DNA from: Flavobacterium sp.
GTDB taxonomy: Bacteria > Bacteroidota > Bacteroidia > Flavobacteriales > Flavobacteriaceae
Assembly (NCBI GenBank): GCA_030591585.1
Contig: JAUVAS010000018.1
Location: 1 to 38,175, forward strand
Reading direction: 5' to 3'
Length of the DNA: 38,175 nucleotides
In this document: positions 24,038 through 33,469 of the stretch, piece after piece
Position numbering within the stretch: the stretch's first letter is position 1
How the letters are laid out: each line of letters begins with the position of its first letter
The notes under the pieces: generated by a model
Databases searched by the model: none
Told to the model about the DNA's origin: nothing
The model's input: the letters and a program-made list of their open reading frames with translations, nothing else
Translations under genes and position numbers: made by a program

Positions 24038-26794
24038 TTATTTATACCCCACACTCTTCCGTTTAACTATTTCAACTTTACTAACATCAAATTCCAATAC
24101 ATCTTCCAAGACCAAGGTTGCCATGATTTTTTTAGTCCGTTTCGCTTTTTCCAGATTTGCCATTCGCAACTCCTGATTTCGATAGGCTTTTTCAACCAGT
24201 TTACGGATAGAACGAGCATTACCGAAAAATTTATTGCGATTTTGATATAAGTGAGTGATATATGTTTTGATATGTTTTGTAGCCTTTGCATCGGCTTTTA
24301 AGCCTTTATTAGTCAACATATTTATCGTAATCTCCCAAAGCTCTTCTTCTGTGAAATCTAAGAAATGAAATGTTCTATCAAAACGGGATTTCATTCCTGG
24401 GTTGGTTTCTAAAAAACGTTTCATATTATCGGTATATCCCGCAACGATCAATGCAAACTCTCCACGATGATCCTCCATCTCTTTAATCAATGCAGCAATT
24501 GCCTTTTTACCAAAATCATTACTTCCTTGATTGGAAGAAGTTTCTGTAATGGCATAAGCTTCATCAATAAATAAAACGCCTCCCATTGCTTTTTTAATTA
24601 AATCCTTTGTTTTAATAGAAGTCTGACCCACAAAACCTGCAATTAAGTCACCACCATCTGCTTCTACCAAATGGCCTCTTTCTAATAAACCTAGAGCCTT
24701 GTAAATTTTACCAATAATTCTTGCAACCGTTGTTTTACCTGTTCCTGGGTTACCTAAGAAAACCGAGTGCATAGAGAAGGCTTTTAAAATATCACGGTCC
24801 ATTTCTTTGTAATATTTGGTCAAGCGAATCAATTCATGAACTTCTTGTTTAATGGAAATTAAACCTGTTAACGTATTTAATTCAGCTAAGGATTCTTCCA
24901 GTAATACAGTATCGATATCTAATTTGATATTTGATGCTTGATTGTTTTCTGAAAGATCCTCAATATCTTCTTCTTCTATTAAAGTAAGTAGCTTTTTTGT
25001 AATCTTTTCGGGTTTATAATTTCTAACAAGCCTAATACCGAGATTCATTTTAGCTTCATCTATCATAGCATGAACCAATCGTGCATTTCCGAAGGTGAAG
25101 TCACGTTTCCTGAAGGCTTCAGTGATGATCTTTTTCAACTTAATTAATGCGTCTTTATTGAGAATAACATCTTTATTTTTAGCAGCATATTTAGCGATTT
25201 CAACCAATTCTGTCGGAGTATAATCATCAAAGTGATAATAATTCCTGAATCTTGATTTTAAACCTGGATTCGACTTGATTAATCCTTCCATTTCTTTAGG
25301 ATACCCCGCTACCATAATTGCAATATCTCCAGGACCATCACTCATTTCAGTTAAAATGGCATCGATAGCTTCGGGTCCAAAATCACTAGTTGAATCTTTT
25401 TTATAAAGCATATATGCTTCATCAATAAAAAGGATTCCTCCACGTGCCTTTTTTATATATTCTTTGGTGTTCTTTCCTGTTTGACGCACATAACCAGAAA
25501 TAAGATCATTACTAGAAACCGTTAAAACATGACCTTTAGAAAGTAAGCCCATAGAATGATATATTTTTCCTAATAATTTTACAACTGTTGTCTTTCCTGT
25601 TCCAGGATTTCCTGTAAATACACTGTGCAGATTTATATCTTCCTCTTCTTCAATTCCTTTATCTTTCCGATATTGTAAGTAGGTTACATAGTCTATGTAT
25701 TCTTTAATTTTTGATTTAATTTTTTTTAATCCGATAAGTCCATCTAATTCAGCCAAAATTTCTTCAACAGGTCTGTCGTCAACTTCAATATCTATCTTAG
25801 AAGTTCCTTCCTTTTCATTTTCAACTTTCTTTTCTTCAGTGGAATTTTCAAGAATCTCTGGGTTATCATCTTCTAATACACTTTCTGCTGCATTTTTTAT
25901 AACATTGCTGTAACTACCTGGTTCATAAAAACTGGTGACATCCTCATTGATTAAGGCTTCATATTCACTTAAACGCTCTTTATTAGCATCAGCAATATTA
26001 AAAGGAATCATTGCCACCACCATATCCATAAAAACGACTTCAATACGGTAATAATCATTTATCCACATATTACCGCCTTCATTTCCCCAACCAGCAGTAA
26101 TAATACTTACTTCATCTGGGCCTGCATCTGGTGCCACCCAATTATGTTTATCTGCCACTCCAACAAGAAGTCCTGTATCATCATAAAAATTGAAGAAAAG
26201 CTCACACATCCAATCGTAGCTCAATCTATTTTCAAATTTAAATTCAGCCATTACATACCTCACCTTATCTTTGTTGAATTGTTTAAGGTATATTCTATCC
26301 TCTATATCTAAATTATCTTCTGAAGCTTCATAGGTTTTAAGTGAATAAGCTTTAAGATAAGGATTGCTATAAAGACTAACTTTACCTACATCTTCAATTC
26401 TAAATTCAGTACTCCCTACAAGTTCATCATTTATAAAAGCTTCCCAGATGTAATCTCCCTTGTCCCAAATTTTTCCATACTTTTCATCTCCCCAGCCAAA
26501 TTCATTAATTACAATATTTTGATCTTTTGAGATGGTAATTTCTTCTGTATTGATACAGTATTCTTTGGTTTTTTCATCTCCATCAAGACTATGTGCCACT
26601 AAAGTTATTTTTGCATCCCAGTCTTTTTCATTGAAAAGTATATTATAAAATTGCAAGGAAACACTTAAATAACTGATTTCATTTTTATCGAAGACTCTTC
26701 TAAACTTTCGTAAATCACTCATTGCTCTATCCCAAGCATAGGTATTTAAGCTTTTAAATTTGAAAAGTTTATCATTATTTTTATTGAACCACAT
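24038..26794 (-). CDS. Tandem AAA+ ATPase of CbbX/SpoVK type with duplicated N-terminal domain
   Basis: 918 residues. Two AAA+ modules of the CbbX/SpoVK/EccA class. Module 1: Walker A GNPGTGKTT at 395-403, Walker B ILFIDEA at 454-460, arginine finger in KSRF near 515, sensor-2 FGNAR at 568-572. Module 2: Walker A at 681-689, Walker B VLFIDEA at 740-746, KSRF near 803, FGNAR at 857-861. Both look active. Residues 41-137 and 178-270 are a divergent tandem repeat (shared GWG-E---G-MW---DY pattern, then a strand and FNI/FRI), likely two beta-sandwich domains for target binding; 275-340 is an acidic linker. CbbX-type proteins remodel partner complexes. It is first in an operon with two membrane proteins. 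The target is unknown. Confidence 0.85.
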   Translation of the reverse strand: MWFNKNNDKLFKFKSLNTYAWDRAMSDLRKFRRVFDKNEISYLSVSLQFYNILFNEKDWDAKITLVAHSLDGDEKTKEYCINTEEITISKDQNIVINEFGWGDEKYGKIWDKGDYIWEAFINDELVGSTEFRIEDVGKVSLYSNPYLKAYSLKTYEASEDNLDIEDRIYLKQFNKDKVRYVMAEFKFENRLSYDWMCELFFNFYDDTGLLVGVADKHNWVAPDAGPDEVSIITAGWGNEGGNMWINDYYRIEVVFMDMVVAMIPFNIADANKERLSEYEALINEDVTSFYEPGSYSNVIKNAAESVLEDDNPEILENSTEEKKVENEKEGTSKIDIEVDDRPVEEILAELDGLIGLKKIKSKIKEYIDYVTYLQYRKDKGIEEEEDINLHSVFTGNPGTGKTTVVKLLGKIYHSMGLLSKGHVLTVSSNDLISGYVRQTGKNTKEYIKKARGGILFIDEAYMLYKKDSTSDFGPEAIDAILTEMSDGPGDIAIMVAGYPKEMEGLIKSNPGLKSRFRNYYHFDDYTPTELVEIAKYAAKNKDVILNKDALIKLKKIITEAFRKRDFTFGNARLVHAMIDEAKMNLGIRLVRNYKPEKITKKLLTLIEEEDIEDLSENNQASNIKLDIDTVLLEESLAELNTLTGLISIKQEVHELIRLTKYYKEMDRDILKAFSMHSVFLGNPGTGKTTVARIIGKIYKALGLLERGHLVEADGGDLIAGFVGQTSIKTKDLIKKAMGGVLFIDEAYAITETSSNQGSNDFGKKAIAALIKEMEDHRGEFALIVAGYTDNMKRFLETNPGMKSRFDRTFHFLDFTEEELWEITINMLTNKGLKADAKATKHIKTYITHLYQNRNKFFGNARSIRKLVEKAYRNQELRMANLEKAKRTKKIMATLVLEDVLEFDVSKVEIVKRKSVGYK

Positions 26795-26809
26795 AAATAA
26801 TAAAATATT

Positions 26810-26844
26810 ATTCTAATCTTCTTATTGTCAAGGAAGGTTAGAAT
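26810..26844. promoter_or_regulatory. Inverted repeat upstream of the AAA+ gene
   Basis: ATTCTAATCTTC (26810-26821) and GAAGGTTAGAAT (26833-26844) pair over 12 positions with one G-U, around an 11-base loop. It begins 15 bases before the AAA+ start codon, so it is either an operator or a 5' leader hairpin. Confidence 0.5.
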
Positions 26845-26989
26845 TCAGGTTGTTAAATTTTAGAAAGATTCCCATAAAAATAATACTAAACAGAGTCTTA
26901 TATAATGATATAAATCATACTTTTTAAAGCTTATTTTCATGAATTTTAAGATTCTTATTTGTATCAACAATTATCTTAAATAATCAAAT

Positions 26990-28219
26990 ATGTTTTCTTA
27001 TTATTTTGAACAAGTTGACTCGTGGTTTGGGCTTTTAGCAAACGCTCTTACAGCGATTGGTATTTTGGGTTTATTCATTTGGTGGATAAATCGACGGGCA
27101 GTTAAAATATATATTCGAGTTCCAAAATTTCCTGATATTAATTACAATTTACTTTATATAAGAGATGGTGGTGAGGGGTCTGAAATTGTAAATAAAATTC
27201 ATTCCTTTAAAAATTTAAAAAGCAAAAACAACAACGAAGAACTCATCTATATTAAAGTTATTTGTAAACCTCAACTGGGGTTTCAGTTTAAATGTTTTGC
27301 CCAACTTAGCGGAAATGAAAAACAAAAAAAAGAAATCTATAAGGAATTTAAACCAAAACTTGAGTACTTAGGCTTTCATTCTATCAGTAAACTTGCATAC
27401 GATGGTAAAGTATGGTTCCTATTACCTGAGGAATACTTATTTGGACAAATTAGAGCCTCTGTTGTAGAAAATATTATGAATAATATTTGGTATCCAACAT
27501 TAGCGAAAATCATTTACCCATATCACAGTATCATCGCAAAGGTTCCATTATATTATGAAGATTATAATTTTTTTGATCATGCTGAATATTACTTAGAAGT
27601 TTTCAATCAAAATGGCATAAAAGATGAATTATTTTTTGGAACTCTTGAAAAAAATGAAGATAAAAATTATGCCAAAATAAAGGCATCAGTTAAGATACAA
27701 CCTGGGTTTAAACCTTTTAAATTTCGGGGAATTGTAAAATTAATTAATGGGAATAATGAAACAGAAAATGTTTTTAATGCATTAACGGCAAGTACTGTAA
27801 ATTATGCTGGGATCACTTCAGAAAAAATAAAATATATTGGCGATGAGTTCACAGATTTTTTGGATGATGATAATTATATTGAAAAAGAAGTTGAGAAAAA
27901 CAAAGCGATTGAAGCAGCCTGTGATCTAGCTAATTTATTGAGAAAGAACAAATCTAAAATGAAAGAGTTGACTGAAAATGATGATATAGTAGCTTTAGAA
28001 AAATCTCTTGACAAATTTGTATCTCGAAATAAAACGAAAAAAACATTTTTAGAATGCGCGACAGATATGAAATCGATTATTGCTTCACTTGACTTTAAAT
28101 ATGATATAAAAGTTTTAAAAATAATTAACGATTCAAAAATAGAAATTGCTTTTGAAGATGTCTACGGTTTTAAAAAAGAGGAAGGTTTATACGCTTGGGA
28201 CCCAAAAATAAAAGGATAA
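26990..28219 (+). CDS. Membrane-anchored protein of unknown function, divergent from the AAA+ operon
   Basis: 409 residues. One membrane helix at about 16-35 followed by NRRAVK, so the remaining ~370 residues face the cytoplasm. That part is mixed alpha/beta, begins with strands (VKIYIRVPKFPD), has two related-looking segments (SIIAKVPLYYEDY, IKASVKIQPGFKPFKF) and ends with a helical region (about 290-370) and a strand-rich tail. No motif recognised. About 195 bases separate its start from the AAA+ start, with a shared upstream region, so a joint role is plausible. Its stop directly abuts the stop of the convergent glycosyltransferase gene. Confidence 0.65.
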   Translation: MFSYYFEQVDSWFGLLANALTAIGILGLFIWWINRRAVKIYIRVPKFPDINYNLLYIRDGGEGSEIVNKIHSFKNLKSKNNNEELIYIKVICKPQLGFQFKCFAQLSGNEKQKKEIYKEFKPKLEYLGFHSISKLAYDGKVWFLLPEEYLFGQIRASVVENIMNNIWYPTLAKIIYPYHSIIAKVPLYYEDYNFFDHAEYYLEVFNQNGIKDELFFGTLEKNEDKNYAKIKASVKIQPGFKPFKFRGIVKLINGNNETENVFNALTASTVNYAGITSEKIKYIGDEFTDFLDDDNYIEKEVEKNKAIEAACDLANLLRKNKSKMKELTENDDIVALEKSLDKFVSRNKTKKTFLECATDMKSIIASLDFKYDIKVLKIINDSKIEIAFEDVYGFKKEEGLYAWDPKIKG

Positions 28220-29554
28220 TTAAGTAGATAAATTTTTTATTAACTTACTCATGTTCTTAGTTAGTTCTCTTCTACTATATTTTGAAATATTTTGAGAGTT
28301 AACAATTAATTGACCTTGAATATATTCTTCATAATAAGAAAGAATTTGTTTCCGAAGTTTTTCTTCTTCAGAATAGTGAAAATAGTAACCCGATTTTGTT
28401 TCTGAAACAATTGAAGCAACATCACTTCCCTCAGGACCCAATGCTATTATTGGGCGTTTGGCTGCTAAATACTCAAAAAGTTTTCCTGGAATAATCGCTT
28501 TGGTTTCAGGTGTATCCATTTCAACCATTAATAAAATCTGTGCATTTTTTTGGAGTTGAATTGCTTCCGTATGTGAAACATAGCCTATAACCTCACAATT
28601 GTTTTTTAAGTTATAGTTCTGAATACTCTCTAAAATTTCTTCTCCTACAATTCCGACTAATTTTATTTGCAAATCCTTTTTAAAGTTCTCGTTTTCTTTA
28701 CATATTTTTGAGAGTACTTTCCAAAGTATTTCAGGATTTCTATTACTCAACAAAGAACCAATATGAACTACTGAAAACTTAGTATCTAAATTAGATTGAA
28801 TTTCTTCTGAAGTCTCAAATCCGTTGGTTATAACTTCTATAGGTGTTTTAGTGATTTCTGAAAATTCTTTTTTTGTATTTGAACTCGTAACCACTATTCT
28901 ATCCGCTTTATTCAACACTTCATACTCTAACTGTTTGTGCTTCTTTTGAGAAGATTTACTCAACCGTAAAGATTTATGATAATGAATGGTAGTCCAAGGA
29001 TCTCTAAAATCTGCTAACCATTTAACATTGGTTTTTTCCTTCAAACTCATTCCAATTAAATGCAAACTATGAGGTGGCCCCGTGGTAATTATAACATCTA
29101 TATTCTTTTCAGAAATATACTTTTGAAGATAGGCTACAGAAGGTTTTACCCAACCAATCCGCGCATCTGGAATAAAAAAGTTTCCGCGAACCCAAAGCAT
29201 TATTTTTTCTATAATAGATTGCTTTTTATTGGTGATTATCCCACTACTTACTTTATTGGTTTTACTTTTTGAAAAAACTTTTGCAAATCCGTAGGGTTCT
29301 TTAATAGGCTGTTTGATTATTTCTATTCCTTCGGGGACTTCATTCAACAAAAATTCATCAATTAATGGATAATGTGGGTTTTCTGGAATATATACAATAG
29401 GTTCAATTCCAAATTCTTTAAAATAAGTAACAAACTTTAACCATCGCTGTACTCCTGGACCTCCTGCTGGCGGCCAATAATAGGTAATTACCAAAACACC
29501 TGTAGAGGCAGGTGTCTCATTAGTTTTAGCAGTATTATTATTAGAAAAACTCAT
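28220..29554 (-). CDS. Glycosyltransferase, GT4-like
   Basis: 444 residues, GT-B fold. N-terminal domain begins VLVITYYWPPAGGPGVQRWLKF after a ~19-residue Ser/Asn-rich lead; ITTGPPHSLHLIG lies in the middle; the C-terminal nucleotide-sugar site is ETKAIIPGKLFEYLAAKRPIIA followed by Gly-rich LGPEGSDV. Such enzymes transfer a sugar from an NDP-sugar in cell-surface polysaccharide or lipid glycan synthesis at the inner membrane. It begins six bases after the YfhO gene stop and is co-transcribed with it. Confidence 0.85.
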   Translation of the reverse strand: MSFSNNNTAKTNETPASTGVLVITYYWPPAGGPGVQRWLKFVTYFKEFGIEPIVYIPENPHYPLIDEFLLNEVPEGIEIIKQPIKEPYGFAKVFSKSKTNKVSSGIITNKKQSIIEKIMLWVRGNFFIPDARIGWVKPSVAYLQKYISEKNIDVIITTGPPHSLHLIGMSLKEKTNVKWLADFRDPWTTIHYHKSLRLSKSSQKKHKQLEYEVLNKADRIVVTSSNTKKEFSEITKTPIEVITNGFETSEEIQSNLDTKFSVVHIGSLLSNRNPEILWKVLSKICKENENFKKDLQIKLVGIVGEEILESIQNYNLKNNCEVIGYVSHTEAIQLQKNAQILLMVEMDTPETKAIIPGKLFEYLAAKRPIIALGPEGSDVASIVSETKSGYYFHYSEEEKLRKQILSYYEEYIQGQLIVNSQNISKYSRRELTKNMSKLIKNLST

Positions 29555-29560
29555 ATTTTA

Positions 29561-31996
29561 CTATTCCTTAGCTTTATGAGATTCCTGCCTACGCAGGAAT
29601 ACAATACCCCCAACAAAAAGAAACAAGAACAAGATACTACTACCCAAAGTAATTTTACTTCCAGTTGCTATTACCTGTGGTTCAAATTTAAAGTCGATCA
29701 TGTGATTTCCTTCAGGAATTTGCATTGCACGCAATACATAATTTGCTCTAAAATATTCAGCTGGTTTATTGTCTATGTAAACATTCCATCCATTTCGATA
29801 ATAAACTTCAGAGAACAATGCTAATTGTGGCGTGTTTGCTGTGGTCTCATAGATTAAATGATTTGGACTATGACTTATTAAACTAATTGTAGCAGTAGAG
29901 TCTCTTTCTATAGTATCCAAAGGCAATAAATTAGAAAACTCTTTATTGATAATAGCCGTTTTCTTAGTATCTAAACTATCTAGTAAACGAATTTCATCAT
30001 TAGCATTTTGAGCAAAAATCACATTCGCTACCAACCAAGCGGGTCCATTCGCGTATGGATTTCGTTGTGGTACTGCGGTACCATTCTTACCCGAAGTGAT
30101 AATATAACGGACATTCATCATATTTAAGATTCCTATGTCACCATTACTTAAATAAAAATTATCTATATCCTGAATTCGTCCAGGTTTTGCAGCATGATAG
30201 CCCCCTAATGCATTATGAAAATAACTGGTACGTCCACTTGCAAACGGATTGATAGTTACATCATATACTCTAAAATAGCCATTATCTTTTAAGATTTCTT
30301 TATCTGCAAAGTTTTCTTGAAACGGACGATTCATAACTCTTGCCATCACAAAATCATCATTGTTTACATAACGTCTGTCAACTCCTACCAAATCAATTAA
30401 AATCAATATTGCAACTATAGCAATCGTTGTTCCCTGTTTCAATTTACCTTTTATAAAAAACCAAAGCACACCTGTTGAAACTAAAACAAATACTAATGAA
30501 CGTATGGCATCTGTTGTAAACAACGTCATTCTATCTTCACGTACAGCATCAATAAACGGAATTCCTAATTCTTTTATAAAGTAGGAATCGTAAGGACTTG
30601 TAAAGTTGAATAAAAAAGATGTAAACAGAATGAAAATCAATGCAATTCCACCAATAATTCCTGAAGCCATCAATAATACTTTTTTCCTATTTTCATTATC
30701 CGCCTTAAAAAAGAAATGATGCAACCCTACTATCGCTAATATTGGAAAAATCATTTCAAGCAACACTTGTATGGATGAAACAGCCCTAAATTTATTGTAT
30801 AAAGGGACATATTCAATAAATAAGTCGGTTAACAAACTAAAATTCTTTCCCCAAGACAAAAATAAACTCAATAAAAATCCAGCAGTCAGCCACCATTTTA
30901 ATTTTCCTTTTATAAGAAATAACCCAAGAATCGCCAAGAATATAACCACCGCTCCTACATAGGCAGGTGCAGCAACTATAGGTTGCTCTCCCCAATACAT
31001 TGGGACTTGATTCAATATTTGATTTGCTTCTTGTGGTGATGCTCCTAACTGCATCACTGCATCCAGTGTTTTAGGGTTCTCAGGTAATGGCTCTGTAGAC
31101 CCTCCTCCCATAAAACGAGGAATAAATAAATTAAAGCTTTCTAATTTTCCATAGCTATATTCTGTAATGTAATCGTAATCTAATCCTTTAGTTACTTCTT
31201 TAGGGCTTCCATCTGGATGGATAGTTAGTTCACTTTTACCACGCGTTGAAGTATCTGCATATTCTTTGGTCGCCAAGATGTTAGTGGCATTCATACCAAT
31301 AGCTAATAGTACTCCTCCAGCCATTATTGCTATTGCTTTAAAATAATCAGGAAGGGTTTTCTTTTTGAAGGCTTCAATTAGATATACAATACCAATAACA
31401 ATAATCAATAACAATAAATAATAGGTCATTTGAAAGTGATTCGCTACTAATTCCAAAGCCATCCCGACAGTTGTAAGTAAAAATCCGTATAAATATTTTT
31501 TCCTAAATGTGAGTAAAATACCGCTTAAAACTAAAGGCATATATGCAATTGCATGTGCTTTTGCATTATGTCCAACACCTAATATTATAATAAGATAGGT
31601 AGAAAAACCAAATGCTAATGCTCCAACAAAAGCTAATTTATAATCTATTTTTAGTACTAAAAACAAAATATACATTCCTATAAAATAAAGAAAAAGGTAA
31701 TCGGCTGGCCGAGGTAAAAAACGAAGAGCTAGATCTAATTTCTTAATATAGTTATGTGGATATTTTGCGCCTAATTGGTAGGTTGGCATTCCTCCAAAGG
31801 CTGAGTTTGTCCAATAGGTTTCTTCTCCTGTAGTTTTTCTGAAATCATTTTGTTGCTTCGCCATTCCAGTATATTGTACAATATCACTTTGGAATATTTT
31901 TTTACCTTGTAAAACAGGACTAAAATAAGTAAGTGAAATAATAACAAACAATACTAAAACACCTATATGAGGGAGAAATTCTTTAAAACGTTGCAT
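29561..31996 (-). CDS. YfhO-family membrane protein (GT-C type)
   Basis: 811 residues with about 12-13 membrane helices and a large extracytoplasmic C-terminal domain (about 560-775) followed by a last helix. Asp38 in the first loop (KKIFQSDIVQYTGM) is at the place of the GT-C catalytic Asp; HN and Gly-rich loops follow. In Firmicutes YfhO proteins add sugars to surface polymers using lipid-linked donors; in Bacteroidota the acceptor is unknown. The co-transcribed GT4 could build the donor. Its 3' end contains an ATTCCTGC-CTAC-GCAGGAAT hairpin (29581-29600) inside the coding sequence. Confidence 0.85.
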   Translation of the reverse strand: MQRFKEFLPHIGVLVLFVIISLTYFSPVLQGKKIFQSDIVQYTGMAKQQNDFRKTTGEETYWTNSAFGGMPTYQLGAKYPHNYIKKLDLALRFLPRPADYLFLYFIGMYILFLVLKIDYKLAFVGALAFGFSTYLIIILGVGHNAKAHAIAYMPLVLSGILLTFRKKYLYGFLLTTVGMALELVANHFQMTYYLLLLIIVIGIVYLIEAFKKKTLPDYFKAIAIMAGGVLLAIGMNATNILATKEYADTSTRGKSELTIHPDGSPKEVTKGLDYDYITEYSYGKLESFNLFIPRFMGGGSTEPLPENPKTLDAVMQLGASPQEANQILNQVPMYWGEQPIVAAPAYVGAVVIFLAILGLFLIKGKLKWWLTAGFLLSLFLSWGKNFSLLTDLFIEYVPLYNKFRAVSSIQVLLEMIFPILAIVGLHHFFFKADNENRKKVLLMASGIIGGIALIFILFTSFLFNFTSPYDSYFIKELGIPFIDAVREDRMTLFTTDAIRSLVFVLVSTGVLWFFIKGKLKQGTTIAIVAILILIDLVGVDRRYVNNDDFVMARVMNRPFQENFADKEILKDNGYFRVYDVTINPFASGRTSYFHNALGGYHAAKPGRIQDIDNFYLSNGDIGILNMMNVRYIITSGKNGTAVPQRNPYANGPAWLVANVIFAQNANDEIRLLDSLDTKKTAIINKEFSNLLPLDTIERDSTATISLISHSPNHLIYETTANTPQLALFSEVYYRNGWNVYIDNKPAEYFRANYVLRAMQIPEGNHMIDFKFEPQVIATGSKITLGSSILFLFLFVGGIVFLRRQESHKAKE
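29581..29600. repeat. Perfect hairpin inside the 3' end of yfhO
   Basis: ATTCCTGC-CTAC-GCAGGAAT, eight perfect pairs with a four-base loop. From memory this word is a common dispersed bacterial repeat. Here it encodes the last residues (LRRQES) of the YfhO protein, 21 bases before its stop. Confidence 0.55.
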
Positions 31997-32080
31997 AAAT
32001 TTTATTGAAATAATAACTTGGGGAATTTATGAAAAAATGCTGAATTCTTTTCAATTAAATAGTACCCAAAATTTTGAAGA

Positions 32081-32344
32081 TTAATCTAGCTCTTCAAAAT
32101 CTACATATTCCCCAACAGAAGATTTAGAGGTTTTTGTATTGGCTTGAGATTTATCTATACTAATATCTCCTTCTTTTTTTGTTGAACTGTTTGATTGATT
32201 TGGGTTTTGTCCAAAGGCTTGCCCAAATCGTTCATTTGCTTTCTTTGCAACATATCGCATTAAATAAGGTTTAGCGAATTTTAGAAGTATTTTTAACGCA
32301 TAATATACCAGAAGTATAATTAATATCGTTTTCAAAAAAGTCAT
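32081..32344 (-). CDS. DUF4834-like small membrane protein
   Basis: 87 residues: one N-terminal membrane helix (about 5-22, LKTILIILLVYYALKILL), a basic segment (KPYLMRYVAKKANERFGQAFG), a Ser/Asn/Lys linker, and an acidic end VGEYVDFEELD. This is the DUF4834 pattern of Bacteroidota; function unknown. It has its own promoter and lies 84 bases upstream of yfhO on the same strand, so partial co-transcription is possible. Confidence 0.75.
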   Translation of the reverse strand: MTFLKTILIILLVYYALKILLKFAKPYLMRYVAKKANERFGQAFGQNPNQSNSSTKKEGDISIDKSQANTKTSKSSVGEYVDFEELD

Positions 32345-32363
32345 AGTATTATTTTAAACTTTT

Positions 32364-32371
32364 CAAAAGTA
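32364..32371 (-). promoter_or_regulatory. -7 box of the DUF4834 gene
   Basis: Minus-strand TACTTTTG matching TAnnTTTG, 19 bases before the ATG. Confidence 0.55.
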
Positions 32372-32424
32372 AACATTGCCTTTATAAAAGAGTGAAATTT
32401 ATTACTAAATAAATGATAAAACTA

Positions 32425-32432
32425 TATCTTTG
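32425..32432 (+). promoter_or_regulatory. -7 box of the beta-barrel gene
   Basis: TATCTTTG matching TAnnTTTG, 18 bases before ATG 32451. Confidence 0.55.
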
Positions 32433-32450
32433 AACCAAACCGAATAAATT

Positions 32451-33458
32451 ATGAACACCAAACTAAATAGCCTACTTTTCTTGTTATTATTCAGTTTTTT
32501 TAGTGTTTCTGCTCAATACACAGAAACGATTAACTCCAATAGACCTGGGTTTTCTCAAGGTGCTTTTTCTGTTGGTAAAAATGTAATCCAATTGGAAGGT
32601 GGTTTTGGATTAGGTAACGAAGCACATGAACTAAAAAATACAGAAACCAATGCCTTTATTATAGATTATAACATACGGTATGGTGTTTGGAAAGAAGAAT
32701 TAGAAGTTAGTTTAATCGGTACTTATCAGTCTAATTCGGTAACTGATAATTCTGGAGCTTCCTCTTTTGATTATAAGGAAAGTAATTTTACAACGAATAC
32801 CTTGGGAGCAAAATATTTGTTTTTTGATCCCTACCGAAAAAAAGCATTAGAAAAACCGAATTTATATAGTTGGAAAGCTAATAATCGTTTTCATTGGAAG
32901 GATTTAATCCCAGCAATTGCAGTATATGCAGGAGTAAATTTTGATACTGCAGATAATACATTAACACCCGGAACCGAAAGTTCAATAAGTCCGACTGTGG
33001 CAATTTCAACCCAAAACAACTGGGGAACGTGGGTATTTGTTACCAATATTAGTGGAGAACGTATTACCGAAGACATGCCTTCCTACTCCTATATTCTTAC
33101 ATTAACACATACATTCAACCCAAAAATGTCCGCATTTCTAGAAAACCAAGGAATTAAAAGTGATTTTTATGCAGATCAGCTTCTAAGGGGTGGAGTAGCT
33201 TATCTTATTAATCAAGATTTTCAAATTGATGCTTCTTTTTTAATGAATTTTAAAGATACTCCCTCCCGATTATACGGAAGAATTGGGGTTTCGTATAGAA
33301 TAGATTTACATAAACAAGATGAGTTTATAGAAGATAAAGGAAAAGTAGGTAGAGATAAAAAGAAAGAAGAAAAAGGAGAGAAAAAGAGTAAAAAGAAAAA
33401 ACGAAAAGATAGCGTTGACTTTGAAGAAAATGATGGTGGAGACAATGGTGGTATCTAG
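32451..33458 (+). CDS. Outer-membrane beta-barrel (phenol_MetA_deg-like) with Lys-rich tail
   Basis: 335 residues. Sec signal peptide ends at VSA-QYT (about 21). The mature part starts with TINSNRPGFSQGAFSVGKNVIQLEGGFG, the typical opening of the MetA-pathway phenol-degradation-like / 'transporter' barrel family, and alternates beta strands to about residue 287. It ends with about 45 residues of almost pure Lys/Glu/Asp (EEKGEKKSKKKKRKD) that extend beyond the barrel and should lie in the periplasm. Function in this family is mostly unproven. The next gene begins 11 bases later. Confidence 0.75.
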   Translation: MNTKLNSLLFLLLFSFFSVSAQYTETINSNRPGFSQGAFSVGKNVIQLEGGFGLGNEAHELKNTETNAFIIDYNIRYGVWKEELEVSLIGTYQSNSVTDNSGASSFDYKESNFTTNTLGAKYLFFDPYRKKALEKPNLYSWKANNRFHWKDLIPAIAVYAGVNFDTADNTLTPGTESSISPTVAISTQNNWGTWVFVTNISGERITEDMPSYSYILTLTHTFNPKMSAFLENQGIKSDFYADQLLRGGVAYLINQDFQIDASFLMNFKDTPSRLYGRIGVSYRIDLHKQDEFIEDKGKVGRDKKKEEKGEKKSKKKKRKDSVDFEENDGGDNGGI

Positions 33459-33469
33459 TTTAAAAATAT

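Noticed and set aside
26817..26835. E. coli-like TTGACA/TAATAT promoter on the minus strand before the AAA+ gene
   Set aside because: The spacing is only 15 bases and this phylum does not use that consensus; a TAnnTTTG box was not found either, so the promoter is left uncalled.
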